Below are positions 9,190-18,538 of a stretch of 64,000 bases of DNA, in pieces (the stretch's first letter is position 1; each line of letters starts with the position of its first letter). The notes below the pieces were generated by a model. That model made no database searches. It saw only the letters and a program-made list of their open reading frames with translations, and had not been told where the DNA came from. The DNA lies in NCBI RefSeq assembly GCF_946893725.1, contig NZ_CAMPPE010000003.1:226828-290827 (forward strand), written 5' to 3'. The position numbers and the translations under genes were made by a program. This stretch comes from Anaerococcus sp. Marseille-Q5996. GTDB lineage: Bacteria > Bacillota > Clostridia > Tissierellales > Peptoniphilaceae.

Positions 9190-9799
9190 AACTATCAAAG
9201 GCACCATACAAAGGGAATTTGAAGAAGAAAAATCACGCTTTATAACTACAATTTCTCACGTAGCAAGTGAAAAAGAAGCAAATGATTTTATAGATGAAAT
9301 CTCAGAAAAGTATAAGGATGCCACCCACAACTGCACAGCCTTTATAATTAATGAAACACCTGTTATTAAAAGATATAATGATAATGGCGAGCCCCAAGGC
9401 TCTGCAGGATTACCCATGCTTTCAGTTTTAGAAAAAGAAAATCTTACAAACATTTGTGCTGTGGTCACAAGATATTTTGGGGGCAAACTATTAGGAAAGG
9501 GTGGCTTAGTTCGTGCCTATGGCAGGGGAGTAAGTGAGACTTTAGAAAATAATATAATTTACAAAAGACCATTTTTTGTAGTAGAATTAATTCATTCTTA
9601 TGAGCTACTAGGTATAATTGAAAATTATATAAATGAAAAAAAATTCCAAGTAATAGATAAGGAATATACAGACAAAGTAAAAATTTCTTTATATGTTAGA
9701 GAAGAAGATTTTGAAAAAACTAAATCTGATTTAATAAATATGACCAGTAGCAATATTGAAATAACCAATGATAAAGCGGTAATGCTTTTTAGTAAATAG
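9164..9799 (+). CDS. YigZ/IMPACT-family (UPF0029) protein
   Basis: 211 residues. The N-terminal UPF0029 domain contains the family motifs EEEKSRFITT, HNCTAFII, DNGEPQGSAGLPML and TRYFGGKLLGKGGLVRAYG; a short C-terminal DUF1949 domain follows. In eukaryotes IMPACT modulates GCN2; the bacterial function is not established. The frame is open from 9134, but family members begin close to KAYKTIKGTIQREFE, which fits the ATG at 9164 behind AGAGGA (9147-9152). The start lies 26 bases inside hflX, indicating translational coupling. Confidence 0.88.
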   Translation: MENISKAYKTIKGTIQREFEEEKSRFITTISHVASEKEANDFIDEISEKYKDATHNCTAFIINETPVIKRYNDNGEPQGSAGLPMLSVLEKENLTNICAVVTRYFGGKLLGKGGLVRAYGRGVSETLENNIIYKRPFFVVELIHSYELLGIIENYINEKKFQVIDKEYTDKVKISLYVREEDFEKTKSDLINMTSSNIEITNDKAVMLFSK

Positions 9800-9807
9800 G
9801 AGGTTTT

Positions 9808-10542
9808 ATGTCAGGACATAATAAGTGGAGCAAGATTAAAAATAAAAAAGGAAACGAAGATGCTAAAAGAGGCAAAATCTTTACCAAACATGCTAGAAAT
9901 ATTACAGTAGCAGCAAGACAAGGTGGAGACAATCCAGATTATAACCCAGCATTAAAACAAGCAATAGATAAGGCAAAATCTGACAATATGCCAAATGATA
10001 ATATCGAAAGAGCAATCAAAAAAGCATCTGGAGAAGGAGCAGGAGATAATTTCCAAAGAGTAATCTATGAGGGATATGGCCCAGGCGGAGTTGCTGTAAT
10101 TGTAGATTGCCTTACAGATAACGTTCAAAGAACTGCACCAGATGTACGCCATGCCTTTGATAAAAACGGAGGAAATCTAGGAACAGACGGTTCAGTTATG
10201 TTTATGTTTGATCACAAGGGTCAAATTTTTGTAAATAGTAAAGAAAAAGATTTTGACCAATTTATGATGGATGCCTTAGAAGCTGGTGCTGATGATGTCA
10301 TCGAAGAAGATGAGTACTTTGAAGCAATAACTAGCATCGATGCATACAATGATGCAGTAGAAAATCTTAAAAATTTGGGATATACAATAGAGCGCTCAGA
10401 CATTGCTTACATTGCTCAAAATGATATAGAAGTTGATAGTGACCATCACGTAAAACTTGAGAAATTGATTGACACTCTTGAAGATAATGATGATGTCCAA
10501 GAAGTTTATACAAACTGGGAACAACCAAGAGAGGAAGAATAA
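9808..10542 (+). CDS. YebC/PmpR-family (TACO1-like) protein
   Basis: 244 residues. The N-terminus MSGHNKWSKIKNKKGNEDAKRG and the motif YEGYGPGG are diagnostic. The family was described as transcription regulators, and more recent work places YebC-type proteins at the ribosome, helping translation of difficult proline motifs. AGGAGG overlaps the yigZ stop. Its TAA overlaps the lgt start as TAATG, so the two are probably translationally coupled. Confidence 0.95.
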   Translation: MSGHNKWSKIKNKKGNEDAKRGKIFTKHARNITVAARQGGDNPDYNPALKQAIDKAKSDNMPNDNIERAIKKASGEGAGDNFQRVIYEGYGPGGVAVIVDCLTDNVQRTAPDVRHAFDKNGGNLGTDGSVMFMFDHKGQIFVNSKEKDFDQFMMDALEAGADDVIEEDEYFEAITSIDAYNDAVENLKNLGYTIERSDIAYIAQNDIEVDSDHHVKLEKLIDTLEDNDDVQEVYTNWEQPREEE

Positions 10543-11345
10543 TGGAATTTAATTTTGATCCGGTAGCATTTTCTATTTTTGGCATAGAAATACGTTGGTA
10601 TGCCATAATAATAATTGCAGGTATGCTTTTAGGAACATATTTTGCAAAAAAAGAATTTATTAGACGTGGTTTTGATGAAGATTTTATATATGACATATTA
10701 TTTGTTATTATCCCTATTGGTATAATTGGAGCTAGATTGTGGTATGTCCTATTTAAGTGGGAATTCTATTCACAAAACCCAATTCAAATCTTAAATATCC
10801 GTGGTGGGGGACTTGCTATCCACGGAGGAATAATTTTCGGTGCCCTTGCCCTATATTTTTATAGTAAAAAACATATGGTACCTTTTTTGGATATGACAGA
10901 TATTTTAACACCATCACTTGCCCTAGCCCAAGGAATTGGCCGTTGGGGAAATTTTATAAACCAAGAAGCGCATGGTGGTCCAACCGACTTACCTTGGGGG
11001 ATAATTATTGATGGAGTAAAAGTACATCCCACTTTCCTCTACGAATCATTAGGGGATATAATTATTTTTTTATTTTTGATAAATGCAATAAAAAGAAATC
11101 CTGACAAAGGAAAGATAAGTGCTGCTTATTTAATATCCTATGGGGTTTTAAGATATTTTGTAGAAGGACTAAGAACTGATTCTCTTTATTGGGGACCATT
11201 TAGAACAGCTCAACTAATCTCCCTAGCATTTATTGTCCTAGGTATAGCTTTATTCTTCTACGCAAACAAAAAAAATCTCCCACCTTATTTTAGACCAAAA
11301 AATACAAAAAAAGAAAAAGAAGCAAAGATTATTAAATTTCAATAA
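10542..11345 (+). CDS. lgt: Prolipoprotein diacylglyceryl transferase
   Basis: 267-residue polytopic membrane enzyme that transfers diacylglycerol from phosphatidylglycerol to the lipobox cysteine of prolipoproteins. The signature GRWGNFINQEAHGG and the motif GGLAIHGGIIFG are present, with about seven membrane helices and a basic cytoplasmic tail (PKNTKKEKEAK). The likely clients include the FMN/FAD lipoprotein encoded at 50127-52001. Last gene of its operon, followed directly by a terminator. Confidence 0.97.
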   Translation: MEFNFDPVAFSIFGIEIRWYAIIIIAGMLLGTYFAKKEFIRRGFDEDFIYDILFVIIPIGIIGARLWYVLFKWEFYSQNPIQILNIRGGGLAIHGGIIFGALALYFYSKKHMVPFLDMTDILTPSLALAQGIGRWGNFINQEAHGGPTDLPWGIIIDGVKVHPTFLYESLGDIIIFLFLINAIKRNPDKGKISAAYLISYGVLRYFVEGLRTDSLYWGPFRTAQLISLAFIVLGIALFFYANKKNLPPYFRPKNTKKEKEAKIIKFQ

Positions 11346-11377
11346 TTAGATACAAATAAATAAGATAATATTTCTTG

Positions 11378-11406
11378 AAATCGGTTAGAAATAACCGATT
11401 TTTTTG
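11378..11406 (+). terminator. Rho-independent terminator after lgt
   Basis: Stem AAATCGGTTA (11378-11387), GAAA tetraloop, TAACCGATTT (11392-11401), then T run. It separates lgt from the mraZ promoter that starts within its T tract. Confidence 0.9.
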
Positions 11407-11436
11407 TTTGATTTTTTCTCATTTATGGTATAAAAT
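11407..11436 (+). promoter_or_regulatory. Putative mraZ (dcw cluster) promoter
   Basis: An extended -10 TGGTATAAA (TATAAA at 11429-11434) with a -35-like TTTGAT (11407-11412) at 16 bp. The start of transcription would fall near 11441, immediately before the MraZ repeats. Confidence 0.55.
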
Positions 11437-11442
11437 GATTAT

Positions 11443-11469
11443 AAAGTGGATTAAAGTGGTGAAAGGTGG
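11443..11469 (+). promoter_or_regulatory. MraZ operator: three 10-bp-spaced AAAGTGG repeats
   Basis: AAAGTGG (11443-11449), AAAGTGG (11453-11459) and AAGGTGG (11463-11469) are direct repeats separated by 3 bases each, one per helical turn. This matches the repeat architecture described for MraZ operators (AAAGTGG-N3 repeats in mollicutes, TGGGA repeats in other bacteria). The third repeat also serves as the ribosome binding site of mraZ, so MraZ could act on both transcription and leader accessibility; the latter is inference. Confidence 0.85.
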
Positions 11470-11476
11470 TAAGGAA

Positions 11477-11890
11477 TTGTTTTTAGGCGAATTCACTCAT
11501 AAATTAGATTCTAAAAATAGAATAATGATGCCAAGTGAATTTCGTGATGGACTAACTAATGAATTTTTTATCACAAAAGGACCTGAAAACTCTCTAGTAA
11601 TCTACACAGAAGAAGAGTTTGAAAGACAAAGTAAAAGACTTGATGAACTTGTTAATGAAAACAAAAAAAACAGGGCCATCAAAAGATTGTTTTTCTCATC
11701 CACTGTCAAAACAAGCCTTGATAAGCAAGGCAGGGTTTTGCTAAATAAAAATTTGAGAGACTATGCCCATATTGAAAATGAGGCCATGATTATTGGTAAC
11801 AACTTAACAATAGAAATATGGGATATGAACCAATGGCAAGAATATATAAATGAAGTTGAGGTGAATTTATCCGACATAATGGATGAATAA
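11477..11890 (+). CDS. mraZ: Transcriptional regulator MraZ, TTG start
   Basis: 137 residues; two AbrB-like swapped-hairpin repeats, each with a DKxGR-type turn (LDSKNRIMMP near residues 10-19 and LDKQGRVLL in the second half). MraZ rings bind repeated boxes upstream of their own gene and repress or tune the division/wall cluster. The frame is open from 11375 but the preceding residues are unlike MraZ; the family N-terminus FLGEFTHKLDSKNR begins at a TTG codon at 11477, seven bases after AAGGTGG. First gene of the dcw cluster. Confidence 0.92.
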   Translation: MFLGEFTHKLDSKNRIMMPSEFRDGLTNEFFITKGPENSLVIYTEEEFERQSKRLDELVNENKKNRAIKRLFFSSTVKTSLDKQGRVLLNKNLRDYAHIENEAMIIGNNLTIEIWDMNQWQEYINEVEVNLSDIMDE

Positions 11891-11891
11891 T

Positions 11892-12812
11892 ATGGAATTT
11901 AAACATATATCAGTTTTAGCTGATGAAGTAATAGAAAATTTAAATATAAAACCTGATGGAATTTATGTAGATCTTACCCTAGGAAAAGGCGGACACAGTA
12001 AGAGAATTTTGGAAAATCTATCTGAAAATGGTAGATTAATCGCCCTAGATCAGGACCAAGATGCGTTAAATGCCGCTAAGGAAAATCTATCTGACTTTTC
12101 GAATGTAATTTTTGTAAAAAGCAATTTTGAAAATATTGATAGGGTCTTAGATGATTTAGGAATTAGTAAAATTGATGGTGCTTTGATGGACATAGGTGTC
12201 AGTTCATATCAGATAGATAATGCTGATCGTGGATTTTCTTATATGCACGATGGGCCACTTGATATGAGAATGGACACAGGCAATGAGTTAACAGCAGAAA
12301 AAATTGTAAACGACTACTCTTTGGATGAGCTTCAAAAAATATTTTCTAACTATGGCGAAGAAAGATTTTCAAGAACAATAGCTAGAAAAATTGTAGAAAC
12401 TAGAGATGAACAGCGAATTGATACTACTTTTAAGCTAAGAGATTTGATTAACAAATCTGTTAGGTCAAATGAGGCTCATCCTGAAAAAAGAGTTTTTCAA
12501 GCACTAAGAATTGAAGTTAATAGAGAATTAGAAGTTTTAGAAAATACACTCGATAAGGTCATTGACCGCCTAAATATAGGTGGGAGACTATGCGTGATTA
12601 CCTTTCACTCACTAGAAGATCGTATCGTTAAAAATACATTTAAGGAACTAGAAAAAGATTGTATTTGCCCACCAGGATTACCAGTTTGTATATGTGACCA
12701 TGAGGCGAAAGTTAAGACAATCAATAAAAAACCAATTATAGCAGGAAAGAAGGAATTAAAAGAGAACTCTAGGGCGAAAAGTGCAAAACTTAGAGTTTGC
12801 CAAAGGATTTAA
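11892..12812 (+). CDS. rsmH: 16S rRNA (cytosine(1402)-N4)-methyltransferase RsmH
   Basis: 306 residues. Methylates N4 of C1402 in the 16S decoding centre; RsmI (at 49237-50058 here) adds the 2'-O-methyl to the same base. The N-terminus MEFKHISVLADEVI, SAM loop DLTLGKGGHS, DIGVSSYQID and the C-terminal ITFHSLEDRIVK motif are all present. An in-frame ATG at 11883 overlapping the mraZ stop is the alternative start (three extra residues). No strong Shine-Dalgarno precedes either, so reinitiation after mraZ is likely. Confidence 0.95.
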   Translation: MEFKHISVLADEVIENLNIKPDGIYVDLTLGKGGHSKRILENLSENGRLIALDQDQDALNAAKENLSDFSNVIFVKSNFENIDRVLDDLGISKIDGALMDIGVSSYQIDNADRGFSYMHDGPLDMRMDTGNELTAEKIVNDYSLDELQKIFSNYGEERFSRTIARKIVETRDEQRIDTTFKLRDLINKSVRSNEAHPEKRVFQALRIEVNRELEVLENTLDKVIDRLNIGGRLCVITFHSLEDRIVKNTFKELEKDCICPPGLPVCICDHEAKVKTINKKPIIAGKKELKENSRAKSAKLRVCQRI

Positions 12813-12813
12813 T

Positions 12814-13206
12814 ATGGCTGAGAGAATTGATAGGCAAAAAATTGCCAAAAACACAAATCACAATAGAATAAGACTTAAGGTTAGGGAAAATCCCAAAGCT
12901 AGAAGAAAAAATCAAATCAAAATTCAAAGAAAAAAAGACAGAAGATTTAAAATGCTTATTAGTTTTCTAACCCTTGCTATAGTTATTACTCTAGGTTATT
13001 TTACCTTTAATACTAGAAATGAATTGATGGCAAAACGAAGTGAATACAAAGAATTGACAAGTGATGCTGTTAGTAAAGAATTAAAAAGAGATAGACTAAA
13101 AGCAAAACTTGAGAACACAGTGGACTTAAACCGTATTCAAAGGTATGCTTTAGAGGAACTAGGAATGGTATATGAAAAAACCGGAGTAGAAAGAATAGAT
13201 AACTAA
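12814..13206 (+). CDS. ftsL: FtsL-like septum protein
   Basis: 130 residues: a strongly basic cytoplasmic N-terminus (about 1-48), one membrane helix (about 49-66), then a heptad-rich coiled coil (about 70-105) and a short tail with the family-like RIQRYALEELGMV. This is the layout of FtsL, which with DivIB/FtsQ and DivIC/FtsB activates septal wall synthesis. Sequence identity in this family is low, so position between rsmH and mraY carries much of the weight. The ATG at 12814 has AAAGGA upstream; the frame is open a little earlier inside rsmH. No ftsI follows, unlike most dcw clusters. Confidence 0.75.
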   Translation: MAERIDRQKIAKNTNHNRIRLKVRENPKARRKNQIKIQRKKDRRFKMLISFLTLAIVITLGYFTFNTRNELMAKRSEYKELTSDAVSKELKRDRLKAKLENTVDLNRIQRYALEELGMVYEKTGVERIDN

Positions 13207-13207
13207 T

Positions 13208-14158
13208 ATGGATCAAATATTTAAAATAATTATTGCAAGCATAATTTCAACAATAGTCTTAGGCTACGCTATTTTACCAATCTTAAAAAATATGAAGGTT
13301 GGACAAAATATTAGGAAAGAAGGACCTAAAAGTCACTACCAAAAAGCGGGAACACCTACTATGGGTGGGATAATTTTTTTAATAGCTGCTTTTTTGATGA
13401 CACTTATTTTCGTTCCCTTTGATATGAGTACAGCAATTTTGTTGCTGTGTACTGTGGGATACGGAGCAATAGGATTTGTAGATGATTTTAGAAAATTGGT
13501 ACTAAAGCAGTCTGAGGGACTTAAACCTAAGGAAAAAATTATCTTACAATTTGGCTTGGCAATACTTATTACAATATTAGCATTTATTAATGACAAGGAA
13601 AGTGTTACTAGCTTAACAATTCCATTTTCAAATTATAGCCTGCCAGTAAGTATTTTAGGTTTTCCTATATTGGTATTTATCATAGTTGGAACTACTAATG
13701 CAGTAAATCTTACCGATGGGCTGGATGGACTTGCTACAAGTGTATCACTTCCAGTATTTATCTGCTTGTTTTTGATAGCAACTACTGATACAACTAGGAT
13801 GTTTTCAGTAATTTTATTTGGATCTTTATTAGGATTTTTATATTTTAACTCTTATCCAGCTTCTGTATTTATGGGAGATACAGGATCTATGGCGATTGGT
13901 GGTGCGGTTGTTGCCCTAGCAATATTAGAAAAAATGCCAATTTATCTTGTTATTTTTGGTGGCGTTTATGTTTTAGAAACTTTATCTGTTATCATTCAAG
14001 TTTTATCTTATAGACACAGAAACAAGAAAAGAGTATTCTTAATGACCCCAATACATCATCATTTTGAGTTAAAGGGCTACAAAGAACCTCAAATTGTAAC
14101 AGCATTTTCTATAGTTTCAGTATTATTATGTTTAATAACTTTGGTGGCAGTATTATGA
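13208..14158 (+). CDS. mraY: Phospho-N-acetylmuramoyl-pentapeptide transferase MraY
   Basis: 316-residue polytopic membrane enzyme making lipid I from UDP-MurNAc-pentapeptide and undecaprenyl phosphate. Catalytic and substrate motifs are visible: GTPTMGGIIF, the DDFRK acidic pair, LTDGLDGLA and TPIHHHFE near the C-terminus. It starts one base after the ftsL stop and its TGA overlaps the murD ATG (ATGA). Confidence 0.97.
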   Translation: MDQIFKIIIASIISTIVLGYAILPILKNMKVGQNIRKEGPKSHYQKAGTPTMGGIIFLIAAFLMTLIFVPFDMSTAILLLCTVGYGAIGFVDDFRKLVLKQSEGLKPKEKIILQFGLAILITILAFINDKESVTSLTIPFSNYSLPVSILGFPILVFIIVGTTNAVNLTDGLDGLATSVSLPVFICLFLIATTDTTRMFSVILFGSLLGFLYFNSYPASVFMGDTGSMAIGGAVVALAILEKMPIYLVIFGGVYVLETLSVIIQVLSYRHRNKKRVFLMTPIHHHFELKGYKEPQIVTAFSIVSVLLCLITLVAVL

Positions 14159-15480
14159 GAAAAGTTTTAGTTTATGGACTAGGTGTTAGCGGAATATCTA
14201 CAGTAAAAACACTTTCAAAATTAGGATATGAAGTTTATACTTTTGACAAAAATAAAGAAAAAGTTGATCAATTAAAGGGCTATGACTATAGCCCTATTTC
14301 TCTTTTAAATATTGGTGAAATCAACTATAAGTATGTTGTAAAGTCACCTGGTATTAAACCTAGTGATGATATTTTGCAAAAATTAGCAAAAAAATATGAA
14401 ATCATAAGTGATATTGAATTATCATATAGAATTTTCCCCGATAAGAAAATCCTTGCAGTAACAGGTACAAATGGCAAAACTTCTACAACTTCAATGATTA
14501 CCCATATCTTAAATGAATCTGGAGTAAAAGCAATTTCTGTTGGCAATATTGGTGAAGGTATTTTATGGCAAATGTATAATAATGATGCAGTTTTTGTTGA
14601 AGAGCTTTCATCTTTTCAACTTAAAAATACATTTGATTTTCATCCACATATTGCTTCAATTCTTAATATTACAGAAGATCATTTGGATTGGCACAAGGAT
14701 TTTGATGATTATATAAATTCAAAATTAAATATTGCAAAAAATCAAACAAACAAAGATTATATTGTGATTGATAAAAATGATGAAATTTTACAAAAAAATA
14801 TAGAAAGATTTCAGGGTCAAATTTACGAATTTTCGTCTGTGGGACCAGTAAAAAGAGGTTTATATCTTAAAAATAATAAGATTTATTATATAGATGAAAA
14901 AGAAAGTTATGAACTTCTGAATACGAGTGATTTAAGAATCATTGGTAATCATAATTATGAAAACCTAATGGCGGCTATGTTAGAGGCTTATTTATTTGGA
15001 ATAGATTTCGAAAAAATAATTGAAGCCGGCAAAACATTTGTTTCAATAGAGCATAGATTAGAATTTGTCGACGAAGTGAAAGGAGTTAAAATTTATAATG
15101 ACTCCAAGGCTACAAATGTAGACAGTGCAGTAAAAGCAATTAAGAGTTTTACTAATCCTATAATAATTATAGCTGGTGGCTATGATAAAAAAATCGATTA
15201 TAGTGATTATGTAAAAGAATTTAAAAATAATGGTAAGCTAATGATCATCATGGGTGATACCAAAACACAAATTAAAAATCTTTGTGAGGATTATGGTGTG
15301 AAATATATTTTAGCAGATGATATGGATTATGCAGTCAAGAAAGCAATAGATAATGCAAAATCTAATGACACTATTTTGTTATCTCCAGCAAGTGCAAGCT
15401 GGGATATGTACCCTTCATATGAAGTGCGTGGTAAAGATTTTAAAGAAAAAATCGAAAAGTATAAAGGAATGATAAAATGA
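14155..15480 (+). CDS. murD: UDP-N-acetylmuramoylalanine--D-glutamate ligase MurD
   Basis: 441 residues. Adds D-glutamate to UDP-MurNAc-L-Ala. N-terminal nucleotide-binding loop GLGVSGIST, central ATP-binding VTGTNGKTSTT, and C-terminal NDSKATNVDSA of Mur ligases. The ATG at 14155 overlaps the mraY stop as ATGA; the frame is open 27 bases further upstream, but MRKVLVYGLG is the family start. Confidence 0.96.
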   Translation: MRKVLVYGLGVSGISTVKTLSKLGYEVYTFDKNKEKVDQLKGYDYSPISLLNIGEINYKYVVKSPGIKPSDDILQKLAKKYEIISDIELSYRIFPDKKILAVTGTNGKTSTTSMITHILNESGVKAISVGNIGEGILWQMYNNDAVFVEELSSFQLKNTFDFHPHIASILNITEDHLDWHKDFDDYINSKLNIAKNQTNKDYIVIDKNDEILQKNIERFQGQIYEFSSVGPVKRGLYLKNNKIYYIDEKESYELLNTSDLRIIGNHNYENLMAAMLEAYLFGIDFEKIIEAGKTFVSIEHRLEFVDEVKGVKIYNDSKATNVDSAVKAIKSFTNPIIIIAGGYDKKIDYSDYVKEFKNNGKLMIIMGDTKTQIKNLCEDYGVKYILADDMDYAVKKAIDNAKSNDTILLSPASASWDMYPSYEVRGKDFKEKIEKYKGMIK

Positions 15481-16562
15481 ATGTGATTATTTCAGGTGGG
15501 GGAACAGGCGGACATATTTATCCTGCCATTGCCATCGCCCAAAAAATCCAAGAAAATATTGAAGATGTTAATATATTATATGTTGGAATCAAAGGCGGAC
15601 CTGAAGAAGCTATTGCTAAAAAATATGGATATAAATTTGCTCCAATCGAAGGCATGGGCATGCCAAGGAAAATTAATAAAAGATTTTTCAAATCAATCTC
15701 CACAAACCTAAAAGGTTTCAGTTCTGCAAGAAGAATTATTAAAGAATTTAAACCGGATTTAGCCATTGGTACTGGTGGATATGTTTGTGGACCAATAATT
15801 TATCAAGCTGCTAAGCTAAAAGTGCCAACCATAATTCATGAGTCAAATTCTTATCCAGGAATCACTTCAAAGTACTTATCGAAAAAAGTAGATTACCTTT
15901 GTATTTCCTATGCCGAAGCCATTAAACACTTTAAGCACAAAGAAAGAATAGTAGTGACAGGAAATCCTGTTAGAAATAATTTTTCTAATGAATTTAGTAA
16001 TGAAGATTTAGAAAAACTAGGCATAGACAAGTCAAAACCAGTAGTATTTTCTTTTGGAGGATCAAATGGATCAGCCTCTATGAATAAAGCTGTCAAAGAA
16101 ATGGCAGAAAGCCTTCATGGAGATTTTTATATTCTTCACCAAACTGGAAAAAGAAATTATGATAATTTTGTAAAAGAATTACCAGAAAATAAATACTTAA
16201 AAGTATTTCCTTATATAGACAATATTGATTTGTTTTATGCAGTAAGTGATTTGGTAATTGCTTCAAGCGGTGCAATGAGCCTTGCTGAAATATCAAGTGT
16301 AAAAAAACCTTCAATACTCATTCCAAAGGCATACACAACTGAAAATCACCAGCAATTCAATGCCGAAACATATGTAAAAAATGGTGCTTCACTTATGATT
16401 TTAGAAAAAGATCTAAATGGTAAAGTGTTGTATAATAATATTATGAGCATCATAAGTGATGAAGAAAAACTAAAAATAATGGGAGAAAATAGTGCTAAGC
16501 TTGCGCAAGATGGGGCGAGTGATGCAATTCTAGAACTTGTTTTAAAATTAACTGAGAAATAA
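15477..16562 (+). CDS. murG: UDP-GlcNAc--undecaprenyl-PP-MurNAc-pentapeptide GlcNAc transferase MurG
   Basis: 361 residues, GT-B fold family 28. Converts lipid I to lipid II at the inner face of the membrane. The N-terminal GGGTGGHIYPA loop, GTGGYVCGP, HESN, the C-domain GGSNGS loop and the donor-binding motif region SGAMSLAEIS ... ENHQQFNAE are intact. ATGA overlap with murD. ftsW, which often lies between murD and murG, is absent here. Confidence 0.97.
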   Translation: MNVIISGGGTGGHIYPAIAIAQKIQENIEDVNILYVGIKGGPEEAIAKKYGYKFAPIEGMGMPRKINKRFFKSISTNLKGFSSARRIIKEFKPDLAIGTGGYVCGPIIYQAAKLKVPTIIHESNSYPGITSKYLSKKVDYLCISYAEAIKHFKHKERIVVTGNPVRNNFSNEFSNEDLEKLGIDKSKPVVFSFGGSNGSASMNKAVKEMAESLHGDFYILHQTGKRNYDNFVKELPENKYLKVFPYIDNIDLFYAVSDLVIASSGAMSLAEISSVKKPSILIPKAYTTENHQQFNAETYVKNGASLMILEKDLNGKVLYNNIMSIISDEEKLKIMGENSAKLAQDGASDAILELVLKLTEK

Positions 16563-16563
16563 T

Positions 16564-17394
16564 ATGCAAAATTCAAACGATGACAGATACTTTAAAAAAG
16601 ATGGAAGAACAGTAAATAAAAATTATATTGCAAAAAAACATAGCAAGGAAAAAGATAAGAAATTATTTAGTAAATGGTTTGTGATTTTTCTTATTTTTTT
16701 AACTTTAGCTTCTATTGTCTATAGCATTTACTCCCACGCCTACATGAAAATTTCTGAGATATACATAAGTGGAAATAATATAACTTCTGATGCTGAAATA
16801 ATAGCTCAACTAGGGAATCCTATAGGTGAAAATATTTTATTATACAAAACTGATATGGATGATAGTAATATTAGTAAATTACCTTATATTGATAAAGTTA
16901 GTGTAAAAAAGGTTTTTCCAAATCTATTAAGTATAAATGTAGATGAAGATTATCCAACTTTTTTTCAAAACAGCGATGGAAAAAAATATTATATCTCAAA
17001 TAAAGGTATCTTGCTTGGAGATGACTTAAATGATTTTGATGAAAGTCTTTTAAAGGAGATACAAGGAGCAAATCTTAAGAAAACAGTAGGAGAAAACTTC
17101 ACAGGATCAGAAGCAAGTTTAAATTTTATAAAGGCAATTCAGGTATTTTCATATTTTAACGAGGTAAAACAATTAAATTTGGAAAATAAAGCTGATATTG
17201 GTATAATGATAAATGATATAGATGTGAAATTCGGTGATTTGAACGACATAGACTATAAGCTTAAAATTTTAGATAATATCTTAAATGATGCAAGGGAAAA
17301 ATCTATTACGGTTACATCAATAGATTTGAACAATGGCAAAAATCCTATTGTAAATGTTAGCCCTGATTCATATAGTGAAAATCTAAATTATTAA
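16564..17394 (+). CDS. Cell division protein FtsQ/DivIB
   Basis: 276 residues: cytoplasmic basic N-terminus (1-35), single membrane helix (about 38-58), a POTRA domain starting at MKISEIYISGNNITSDAEI and a beta domain (SVKKVFPNLLSINVDEDYP). This is the layout of DivIB/FtsQ, which links septal synthases to the divisome. It starts immediately after murG and precedes ftsZ. Confidence 0.88.
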   Translation: MQNSNDDRYFKKDGRTVNKNYIAKKHSKEKDKKLFSKWFVIFLIFLTLASIVYSIYSHAYMKISEIYISGNNITSDAEIIAQLGNPIGENILLYKTDMDDSNISKLPYIDKVSVKKVFPNLLSINVDEDYPTFFQNSDGKKYYISNKGILLGDDLNDFDESLLKEIQGANLKKTVGENFTGSEASLNFIKAIQVFSYFNEVKQLNLENKADIGIMINDIDVKFGDLNDIDYKLKILDNILNDAREKSITVTSIDLNNGKNPIVNVSPDSYSENLNY

Positions 17395-17424
17395 AAAACA
17401 TCAAACTAGAACACGGGGGAAGAT

Positions 17425-18537
17425 ATGGCAAATATTAATATGGAAATGGATGACAACTCTTTAGCGAAGATAAAAGTTATCGGAGTTGGTGGTGGTGGAA
17501 ATAATGCTATCAGCCGAATGAGAGATAACGGATTATCAGGAGTTGAGTTTGTTGCTGTAAATACAGACTTACAAACACTTCAAGAATCAAATGCTGATTT
17601 AAGATTACAAATCGGAGAAAAACTTACTAGAGGACTAGGAGCTGGTGCTAACCCATCTGTTGGGGAAAAAGCAGCTGAAGAGTCTAAAAATGATATTACA
17701 GAAGCTCTAAAAGGAGCTGACATGGTATTTATCACTGCTGGTATGGGTGGTGGTACTGGTACAGGTGCTGCTCCAGTTGTCGCAGGTGTTGCAAAAGACA
17801 TGGATATCCTTACAGTAGGTGTAGTTACAAAACCATTTACTTTTGAGGGTAGAAAAAGACAATCCCAAGCAGAAGCTGGTATTGAAAGACTTAAAGAAAA
17901 TGTAGATACACTTATTACTATCCCAAATGATAGACTTCTACAAATTGTTGAAAAAAGAACATCAATGGTAGATGCATTTAAACTAGCTGATAATGTACTA
18001 ATGGATGCAGTAAGTGGTATTTCAGAGCTAATTGCTATACCAAACGTAATCAACCTAGACTTTGCAGATGTTGAATCAATCATGTCTGACCAAGGAATCG
18101 CACATATGGGTATTGGGCGAGCTACAGGAGAAAACAGAGCTGTTGATGCTGCAAAAGCTGCAGTTAACTCACCACTTCTTGAAACATCAATTGAAGGTGC
18201 AAAAGCTGTATTACTTAACGTTACTGCTGCAGAAGTTGGTCTTATGGAAGCAAATGAAGCTGCTGAACTTATCCGCGATAATATCGACTCTGATGCAAAT
18301 ATTATCTTTGGTGTTGGTTCTGATGAATCACTTGGTGATGAAATCAAAATTACAGTTATTGCGACAGGATTTGATAATCAAGGCAGATCACAATCTCGTT
18401 CTAGTGAAATGAATGCTCCAAGCAGAAATTCTAGACAAGAATATGAATCTCAAACTAGAACAACTCGTCCAGCTGAAGAAAAAAGAAAAAGCTCAAATCC
18501 ATTTGACGATATAGATCTACCAGATTTCTTAAAATAA
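17425..18537 (+). CDS. ftsZ: Cell division GTPase FtsZ
   Basis: 370 residues. Tubulin-like GTPase that forms the division ring. The N-terminal [10 protein letters not shown], tubulin signature [13 protein letters not shown] and T7-loop region ([16 protein letters not shown]) are intact. A low-complexity linker ends in the conserved C-terminal peptide [11 protein letters not shown], the docking site for FtsA or SepF. No ftsA is present in this window. GGGGGA precedes the ATG. Confidence 0.98.
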   Translation: MANINMEMDDNSLAKIKVIGVGGGGNNAISRMRDNGLSGVEFVAVNTDLQTLQESNADLRLQIGEKLTRGLGAGANPSVGEKAAEESKNDITEALKGADMVFITAGMGGGTGTGAAPVVAGVAKDMDILTVGVVTKPFTFEGRKRQSQAEAGIERLKENVDTLITIPNDRLLQIVEKRTSMVDAFKLADNVLMDAVSGISELIAIPNVINLDFADVESIMSDQGIAHMGIGRATGENRAVDAAKAAVNSPLLETSIEGAKAVLLNVTAAEVGLMEANEAAELIRDNIDSDANIIFGVGSDESLGDEIKITVIATGFDNQGRSQSRSSEMNAPSRNSRQEYESQTRTTRPAEEKRKSSNPFDDIDLPDFLK

Positions 18538-18538
18538 T

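Noticed and set aside
11375..11476. N-terminal extension of mraZ
   Set aside because: Would run through the lgt terminator, promoter and MraZ operator; the family start is the TTG at 11477.
17580..18347. 255-codon open frame antisense to ftsZ
   Set aside because: Lies wholly inside ftsZ, has no ribosome binding site, and its composition (Ser/Ala/Ile/Pro-rich) is what the opposite strand of a conserved gene gives.
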